Below the pieces are notes generated by a model that did no database searches, was not told the DNA's origin, and was given only the letters and a program-made list of their open reading frames with translations. The position numbers were made by a program, and so were the translations under genes. Shown piece after piece: positions 63,655 through 64,000 of a stretch of DNA of 64,000 nt. How positions within the stretch are numbered: position 1 is the first letter of the stretch; every line of letters begins with the position of its first letter. Source of the DNA: Pseudooceanicola marinus (GTDB lineage: Bacteria > Pseudomonadota > Alphaproteobacteria > Rhodobacterales > Rhodobacteraceae); NCBI RefSeq assembly GCF_020177265.1, contig NZ_JAIVMC010000004.1, positions 248,001-312,000 on the forward strand. The letters are read 5' to 3'.

Positions 63655-64000
63655 GCGCCACTCCTCTCTGATTGCGGGCTGGCTGGTCCCCGGTTGCCCA
63701 CTGCGTAGGCATCTGTCCGATAACGCCGCTACCTGCGTCCCCTCGGGCCGGTGACCGACGCCGCAAGCCGCACGGCCCCCAATGCGGAGCGCGCCGGTGC
63801 GCCCCTTCGATCCTGCATTGCGCACGCCCGCGCAGGGCGTTGCGCGGAAATGCCCGGTTTCCCTCGCACCGCCGGTGCCTTACCTCCGGCCTGCAGGCTC
63901 GGGGTTCAGTCAGAGCTGGTCCCACCCGCCCGGCACTACGGTGCAGATCCAGGAACGACACGCTGCGATGCCGGCGTTTCGGCCCGGTCCGCGAGCGGCG
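63655..64000. other. Window end without a supported gene
   Basis: The 346 bp upstream of the exporter gene show no reading frame with clear family features on either strand; the longest (about 150 residues, minus strand) is Arg/Gly-rich and without a ribosome site. It probably holds the promoter of the secretion operon. Confidence 0.5.

Overview
The window is chromosomal DNA from an alphaproteobacterium, most likely Rhodobacteraceae (Roseobacter/Rhodobacter group). The evidence is the high GC content, dense runs of overlapping genes (ATGA/GTGA junctions), frequent GTG starts, and genes typical of that family: a DUF2794 protein, a DUF6478-type protein beside ilvD, a cytochrome c-prime, and accD-folC. 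I see no transposase, integrase, phage gene, CRISPR array, tRNA or rRNA. Almost everything looks like vertically inherited chromosome, so the interest lies in the intergenic DNA.

Region by region. 0-8.1 kb is an acyl-CoA catabolic locus: three AMP-forming acyl-CoA ligases (one cut by the window edge), an SDR, a quinone-reductase-type enzyme, an acyl-CoA dehydrogenase and an IclR regulator. Its two divergent promoters share an almost identical 15-bp palindrome. 8.4-12.0 kb holds fbp, rpe, a small alpha/beta hydrolase and a luciferase-like flavin oxidoreductase. 12.1-14.0 kb holds a GAF histidine kinase and a PAS-LuxR regulator. 14.1-21.6 kb holds an M20 deacylase, panC and a complete peptide-type ABC importer. 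21.8-30.5 kb holds DUF2798, asd, a DUF4139 protein, carbonic anhydrase, an HPt-like small protein, M17 aminopeptidase plus NlpC/P60, DUF2794, cytochrome c-prime, and a TetR/I78-lipoprotein pair. 31.2-37.4 kb holds a nitroreductase-YaiI-HAD-OCD-hydrolase run, an MFS transporter and zapE. 37.8-46.0 kb holds accD-folC, two tandem CPBP membrane proteases, ilvD and three little-known genes. 46.2-54.6 kb holds LysR, a four-gene operon (MoCF, GNAT, AhpD-like, OmpA), sfsA, map, a FAD oxidoreductase-rsmD pair and a peroxiredoxin. 54.8-60.0 kb holds a phosphatase/GntR divergent pair and a five-gene operon (RidA, GDPD, GNAT, pterin dehydratase, MscS). 60.6-63.7 kb holds a type I secretion adaptor and ABC exporter with no visible substrate.

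Three non-coding signals stand out. (1) A dispersed intergenic repeat, with core GGAGTATTT usually preceded by one or two GC-rich hairpins, occurs in ten copies at nine gene ends; one inverted pair lies between the solute-binding protein and permease genes of the ABC importer. (2) The CGGAA-N5-TTCCG palindromes probably define an operator for the acyl-CoA locus. (3) The AT-richer zapE/folC gap has six GANTC sites in 108 bp, CGAATC iterons, and a promoter-terminator pair consistent with a small RNA of about 125 nt. None of these could be tested by search here; they are reported as readings of the sequence.
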